From Moraxella pluranimalium (lineage in GTDB: Bacteria > Pseudomonadota > Gammaproteobacteria > Pseudomonadales > Moraxellaceae): 52,125 nt of DNA. The stretch is taken from assembly GCF_002014825.1 (NCBI RefSeq), contig NZ_MUYU01000022.1, positions 1 through 52,125 on the forward strand, in the 5' to 3' direction. A program made the position numbers and the translations under genes. Below the pieces are notes generated by a model. The model made no database searches and had not been told where the DNA came from. It saw nothing but the letters and a program-made list of their open reading frames with translations. Below are positions 47,230-52,125 of this stretch, piece after piece (position 1 is the first letter of the stretch; each line of letters begins with the position of its first letter).

Positions 47230-50200
47230 TTACTCCACCACGAGCTTCGGCAAGCCTTTCACAATCTCATTGGTTTTCAAGCTCACTGTAATCACACGCA
47301 GTAGCAATTCCAGCGGATAACGAGCATTGTTCATGGTCTCCATCGCCCAATCATTAGCATCATTGACAATGCCACTTGCCTTATCCGTTTTCACTCCTTG
47401 ACGTTCCATAACCCACTCAATCGCAGACTTACCATTCACCACGTAGTCGTACGCTTCTACAGGAATGTCCGTCACGGTGATTTTGCCGTTATAGACGATT
47501 TTTGATTTGTCGTCTCTTGTGATGAATCTCATCTTCTCTACATAGAAGTCCTTATCATCAAGATTGGCGTTTGCCCACGCTTGCGGACTCGCCAACGCCA
47601 ATCTTGAAAGCTTAGTATCAAACTTCACACCTGTGTACATATCCACCGATTCATAGTTTAAATGCAAATCCGCCAACGCACGCCCAGCACGGCTAAACGC
47701 CATAAAGTCATCAAACGACTTCACTTGTGGGATGCGTGGCAACTGCTTACTGAGATTATCGGCGTATTTTTCACGATAATCTTCACTGTGGAGCAGGCCG
47801 TAGATGTAGTAGAATAAATCTTCTTTACTGATGCTCTGCTGATAATAATCGGCAAAATGAGCCAACCCTGCATCACTAATGGCATCTTTACGCTCATACT
47901 GCATTACACTCGGCTCGGCAAACAAATCGTCCGCCTTATCATTTTGCTTTTCTTCGTAGAGATAAAGTGGGAAGCATTGGCCATTTTCAACAAGATGAAG
48001 ATTTGGGATAACATTTGCTATTAATGTTGAAAATCCACCTCTAGTTCCAACTCCAGAGACGCAAATTAGTAAATTTTCCCCTGCAAAAATTCTTGGTAAC
48101 TGGTAAGTATATTCGTTTAGATACTTACTGAAGTAAACAAATTCCTTAGAATAAGGCTTGAAAGATGCTCGTCTAATGTTTTGACTTTCAAAAGTAATTT
48201 CAGTATTTCTTCTAATTAGCTTTTTCAAACCTCTAGACCAGCTTATTTTAGTTTTATCAATAGGGACATTTTCACTAATTACCTCTTCGCTTGGGTTGTT
48301 GAACTTACTCCATATATCTTTTCGAGATTTATTATAGAAATCAATTGATTCTCTTATATGTTCAGCAAGTTTTTTGGAAGAAAATTGCCAAACATACTTA
48401 TCTCTATTGGTAGTTAACCCCAGACTATAATCTTCAAAAATAGTTGTGCTAGAATCACTATTATCCTTGTTGCCTATCTGTAAAGACGTGTCTAAAGTAT
48501 CATCTCTTTTATTAACCCAATCATGATTGTTATTTGGTTCAAGTAGAGTAAAATTTATATTTTTGATTGATTGTAGATGCTCAATTTGTTTTTTCTTATC
48601 CAAATAACTCATATTGTCATCACATTCATAATAATAAATTTTACACGGTTGAGCAGATTTAGACATATCTTCATTTTTAATAAAAATAGCGATAGTTATA
48701 CCATTTTGACATTTTTCTTCAAAAATATTTTCTCCCTCTTTGGCATTACCTTTACTTAAAATATTTTTTCGGATATCGCCACGAAGATTGTAAAGATAAA
48801 TGCTTGAATAGTAATTTTCTAATTCTTTTCTTACCCCATCCATAGAGATTTTATCGATAAAGCCATTTGGTATAATATATCCAATCACACCCCTTGAAGA
48901 CATTCTTAAACTAGCCCATTTCAATGCTCTTATGTATGGATTGTATAAATCTCTCTTATTACCAGATTTAGAAAATTTTGCATAAGTATTTCTAATTTCT
49001 TCATCTAATACATCGTATTTGATATTTTTATTGTTGTCATTGGCAGATTTTTGACCTTTAGAATACGGCGGATTACCGATAATGACACGAATATCCAGCT
49101 CTTTTTGACGTTTACGGCGGTCGCTATTATCTTCTAGAATATCGCTAATAAAATCGCCTTTTTCGTACATCTCAAAGGTGTCTGTCAAGCAGATGCCATT
49201 AAACGGCGTGTATTCATCAGCAATCATCGCATGATATACCGCTTCAATATTGATACAAGCGATATAATAAGCCAGCAGGACAATCTCATTGGCGTGGATT
49301 TCGTGTTTGTATTTATCAGTCAGCTTATCCTGCGGAATCAAACCACTTTGCAATAGACGAGTGATAAACGTCCCTGTACCCGTGAATGGGTCAAGGATAT
49401 GCACGCCCTTATCAGCAAGGCTTGCATTAAATTCATTGTTTAGCACATTCTCAACACTGTGCAGGATAAAATCCACCACTTCAGTCGGTGTATAAACAAT
49501 GCCCAAACGCTTCGTCATACGTGGAAAGGCGTTTCTAAAGAATTTATCGTACAGCTCGACGATGATTTTTTGTTTACCATGAGCGGTGTTGATACCTTCG
49601 GCGCGCATTTTGACAGATTCATAAAAGCTATTTAACTGCTTAGTCTCTTTTTCCAAATGCTGTTTTTCAAGTATATCCAGCACTTTTTGCATTGCACGAG
49701 AAATTGGATTATGGCCAGTAAAATCATATTCATCAAACAAAGCATCAAATACAGGCTTGGTAATAAGGTGCTGAGCCAGCATTTCCACTACTTCGCTATT
49801 GCTAATACTGTTGTTTAAGTCATCTCTTAGCTCATTGGCAAAGTCATTAAAGGCTTTAATCTCTTCAACATTGGCAGGATTTTCTAGCACGGCATTGATG
49901 CGGTCAATATGCGTATTGGCGATTTGAGCAATGTCATTTGCCCACTCTTCCCAATGACGGCGATTGCCCACTTTTTTGACAATCTTCGCATACAACGCTT
50001 TTTCAATCTCACCCACTTCAAAGCTAAATCCAAGCTGAGTTGGGGCTGATGTGTCGCTCTTGCCAATGCTGTTGCTTGATTTGGCTTTTTGACTGGCTTT
50101 GTTTGATGATTTGGTTGGCTTAGTGACGGTGTTGCTTACTGCCACCACTTCCATTTTTGATGCATCACGACCATTTAGCTCAAGCTTATTAATCATCGCA

Positions 50201-52077
50201 TCAAAACGGTCATCATGCGAGCGTAAAGCATTCAGCACCTGCCAAACAACTTTAAAAGGCTCATTCTGGTCTAATGCTTCATCTGCTTCAACCCCTGCTG
50301 GAATCACCACAGGCAAAATCACATAGCCCTTAGTTTTATTCGGAGCTAAACGCATCACACGTCCTACCGACTGCACGACATCAATCTGCGACTGACGTGG
50401 TGTCAAAAACATCACCGCATCAAGTGACGGTACGTCCACCCCTTCTGACAGACAGCGGACATTGGATAAGATGTGGCAAGTATTATCAGGTAATTCCTGC
50501 TTTAACCAATCAATTTTGCCTTGTTTTTCGGTGGCGTTCATACCGCCATCCACGTGTTCACACTCACACGCCAACTGCAAATGTGGCGGAATCACGGCAT
50601 TAGGGTCTTTTGCCAATAATTGTTTTATCTCAAAGGCTTGGTATTCCTTAACCACTTCTGCAAACATCTCAGAAATCAGCTTTGATGACACTTTGTGCTT
50701 AGAGCCTTTATAATCCTTTTCAATCACCTGACAAAACGCTACTGCACGCTTCATCGGGTCGTATCCATTCTCAGACTCAGCCAAGCCATGCTTGGTTAGA
50801 GCTTTCCAACATCCCACAATCTTAGACGCATCACTGACATTTAATTCATTGTTTTCATTGGTTAGAATCGCTTGCAACTGGCGGTTAATATCCGCTTCTT
50901 CTACCGCAAGCACGACCACTTTATAATCCACGAGCAAACCCAATGCCACCGCCTGCGAAAAATTAATCACAAACAGCTCTTTGCCGTACAGCTTTTCATC
51001 ATCCATAGAACACAGCTGGACTGATTCGGTCGCTTTGGCGGTATCGCCATAAATTCGTGGTGTGGCAGTCATATACAGGCGTTTCTTACCCATGACATTG
51101 TCATTGTTATGCACCATGACAAACGCTGATTCATCTTCACCGTCAAAAGTTGCCCCTGTGGTACGATGAGCTTCATCACAGATAATCAAATCAAATTCAT
51201 CCAACCCAAATGACATCTGAGCATCGCTAATCACTCTTAGCGAATGATAGGTTGAATACACCACCGTCATGTGTTCGTCATTATGCAAAGCTTTTAGTGT
51301 ATAAGACAGGCTTTTTGGATTGGTTGTTGCAGGAAAATCCAAATCCGATACAGTGGCAATCACCAAATCATCATCAGATTTTTTCTTTTTACCCACATCA
51401 CTATCAGAACACACCGCAAAATTACGCAAGGGAATGCTTGACTGCTGAGTCCATTCATTTAACGTCTGACTAAGCAGAGCAAGGCTCGGCACTAAAAATA
51501 GCACCTTTTTCCCTTTGCCTGCCATACGCTCAGCAATTTTTAATGATGTAAAGGTCTTACCAGTACCACACGCCATGATGAGCTTGCCGCGCTCAGCCGT
51601 TGCCAATCCATTGACCACGTGATTAATCGCATCTATTTGATGTGGTCGTGGCTGTTTCTTTGCCACCAACTCAACGGTATGCTCTTGATAAAACTTATTC
51701 CAATCCACGACCGACTGCTCTAGCTCTGACAAGCTGATTGTACTCACAGGCGGTTGCTGATTTTGCACCATGTCAATGGCGTTGTCCGTCCAATCCGTTA
51801 CCGTACTCACTACAATGCGATAACTAAAATACGTCTTACTTGACGCACTCATAAAGCTATCAATATCAGATTTTGCCATTTTGTGCGTACTGACATAATT
51901 TTTGCATTGAATGGCATGATGCTCACCTGCAAAGGTTGTCGCTACCAAATCAATTCCTGTATCCTTTTTGCTATCCAGCCCAAGCTCATTGCCATACTTT
52001 TCCACCCATTTAGCATAGGTCAAGACATCTTGATATTCCGTCTGAAACTTCGGTTCATTTTTAAAATAAACAATCAT
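47230..52077 (-). CDS. Type ISP single-chain restriction-modification enzyme
   Basis: One 1615-residue chain joins nuclease, translocase, methyltransferase and target recognition. The N-terminal Mrr-like nuclease has DTGIDLVATTFAGEHHAIQCKN (D...QxK type). The SF2 helicase has Walker A MACGTGKTFTSLK (about 168), DEAH (about 301), MTATPRIYG and QSVGRVMRLAP. The N6-adenine methyltransferase has LDPFTGTGTF (about 895) and GNPPYSKG (about 1002). The last 400 residues hold the recognition domain. LlaBIII/LlaGI-type enzymes methylate one strand and cleave after head-on translocation. The start is doubtful: ATG 52077 lacks a ribosome site, and the in-frame residues upstream (RDSGTLFEDLM) look like conserved N-terminal sequence cut off by a TGA at 52117-52119. 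Confidence 0.85.
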   Translation of the reverse strand: MIVYFKNEPKFQTEYQDVLTYAKWVEKYGNELGLDSKKDTGIDLVATTFAGEHHAIQCKNYVSTHKMAKSDIDSFMSASSKTYFSYRIVVSTVTDWTDNAIDMVQNQQPPVSTISLSELEQSVVDWNKFYQEHTVELVAKKQPRPHQIDAINHVVNGLATAERGKLIMACGTGKTFTSLKIAERMAGKGKKVLFLVPSLALLSQTLNEWTQQSSIPLRNFAVCSDSDVGKKKKSDDDLVIATVSDLDFPATTNPKSLSYTLKALHNDEHMTVVYSTYHSLRVISDAQMSFGLDEFDLIICDEAHRTTGATFDGEDESAFVMVHNNDNVMGKKRLYMTATPRIYGDTAKATESVQLCSMDDEKLYGKELFVINFSQAVALGLLVDYKVVVLAVEEADINRQLQAILTNENNELNVSDASKIVGCWKALTKHGLAESENGYDPMKRAVAFCQVIEKDYKGSKHKVSSKLISEMFAEVVKEYQAFEIKQLLAKDPNAVIPPHLQLACECEHVDGGMNATEKQGKIDWLKQELPDNTCHILSNVRCLSEGVDVPSLDAVMFLTPRQSQIDVVQSVGRVMRLAPNKTKGYVILPVVIPAGVEADEALDQNEPFKVVWQVLNALRSHDDRFDAMINKLELNGRDASKMEVVAVSNTVTKPTKSSNKASQKAKSSNSIGKSDTSAPTQLGFSFEVGEIEKALYAKIVKKVGNRRHWEEWANDIAQIANTHIDRINAVLENPANVEEIKAFNDFANELRDDLNNSISNSEVVEMLAQHLITKPVFDALFDEYDFTGHNPISRAMQKVLDILEKQHLEKETKQLNSFYESVKMRAEGINTAHGKQKIIVELYDKFFRNAFPRMTKRLGIVYTPTEVVDFILHSVENVLNNEFNASLADKGVHILDPFTGTGTFITRLLQSGLIPQDKLTDKYKHEIHANEIVLLAYYIACINIEAVYHAMIADEYTPFNGICLTDTFEMYEKGDFISDILEDNSDRRKRQKELDIRVIIGNPPYSKGQKSANDNNKNIKYDVLDEEIRNTYAKFSKSGNKRDLYNPYIRALKWASLRMSSRGVIGYIIPNGFIDKISMDGVRKELENYYSSIYLYNLRGDIRKNILSKGNAKEGENIFEEKCQNGITIAIFIKNEDMSKSAQPCKIYYYECDDNMSYLDKKKQIEHLQSIKNINFTLLEPNNNHDWVNKRDDTLDTSLQIGNKDNSDSSTTIFEDYSLGLTTNRDKYVWQFSSKKLAEHIRESIDFYNKSRKDIWSKFNNPSEEVISENVPIDKTKISWSRGLKKLIRRNTEITFESQNIRRASFKPYSKEFVYFSKYLNEYTYQLPRIFAGENLLICVSGVGTRGGFSTLIANVIPNLHLVENGQCFPLYLYEEKQNDKADDLFAEPSVMQYERKDAISDAGLAHFADYYQQSISKEDLFYYIYGLLHSEDYREKYADNLSKQLPRIPQVKSFDDFMAFSRAGRALADLHLNYESVDMYTGVKFDTKLSRLALASPQAWANANLDDKDFYVEKMRFITRDDKSKIVYNGKITVTDIPVEAYDYVVNGKSAIEWVMERQGVKTDKASGIVNDANDWAMETMNNARYPLELLLRVITVSLKTNEIVKGLPKLVVE

Positions 52078-52125
52078 CAAATCTTCAAATAACGTCCCTG
52101 AATCTCTTTGTAGTGGTCAACTAAT
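52077..52125 (-). CDS. C-terminal tail of an upstream frame overlapping the ISP start
   Basis: Reading from the window edge, LVDHYKEIQGRYLKI and a TGA at 52079-52077 share one base with the ISP ATG (TGATG). It could be the end of a separate upstream gene coupled to the ISP gene, or the frameshifted true N-terminus of the ISP enzyme. One additional A in the A-run near 52105-52107 would fuse L-V-D-H-Y-K to R-D-S-G-T-L-F-E. Confidence 0.35.
   Translation of the reverse strand, partial: LVDHYKEIQGRYLKI

Larger units (their letters stand above)
41795..52125. mobile_element. integrated defence island (right end outside window)
   Basis: All genes run on the minus strand and encode anti-phage functions: Type ISP restriction-modification, Gabija, and an ATPase/TOPRIM pair. 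Base composition is clearly more AT-rich than the core, most of all at 44103-47202. The left boundary is the tRNA-like core with paired GTTGGTAT repeats. The integrase, expected beside the intact tRNA-Ser, would lie right of the window. Confidence 0.65.

Overview
The window looks like a chromosomal stretch from a Moraxella-type gammaproteobacterium (family Moraxellaceae). Three things point there: a short AccA lacking the N-terminal helical region of the enterobacterial protein, as in Acinetobacter; Moraxellaceae-like versions of HemN, RNase E, SecA and the biotin genes; and moderate GC. The species call is inference. No rRNA or CRISPR array is present.

Layout. (1) About 1-4627 is the distal part of an integrated phage-satellite-like element: a DUF3987 replication protein, a repeat-rich putative origin, a zinc-ribbon protein and two small paralogous proteins. 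It ends in what looks like a displaced 3' end of a proline tRNA gene. (2) About 4628-41794 is ordinary core chromosome: hemN, an orphan CdiI-like immunity gene, an RDD protein, tRNA-Arg and tRNA-Ser, thiD, yggT, proC, tilS, accA, ppx, rluC divergent from rne, a lipoprotein, secA, hemL, a small three-gene cluster with yjdM, ygfZ, tuf behind the classic Thr-Tyr-Gly-Thr tRNA cluster, ssb, uvrA, nadD-rsfS, two NUDIX hydrolases, and bioA-bioF-bioC-bioD followed by dtd. (3) About 41795-52125 is a second integrated element, ending in a displaced serine-tRNA 3' end. It carries a defence island: a single-chain Type ISP restriction-modification enzyme, a Gabija pair (GajA/GajB), and an ATPase/small-TOPRIM pair resembling AbiL-type systems.

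The two elements point in opposite directions but share an end architecture. In each, two copies of GTTGGTAT spaced 12 bp apart lie about 60 bp from the tRNA-derived core. The two window ends also share 17 bp in inverted orientation (TAGTTGACCACTACAAA), so both elements contain the same sequence upstream of different cargo. I infer two related integrating elements with related integrases lying outside the window.

The most novel candidates are the ATPase/TOPRIM pair with its own promoter and palindrome, the shared integration architecture, the origin-like repeat cluster of the left element, and a 16-codon ORF followed by two strong hairpins between the tRNA cluster and tuf.
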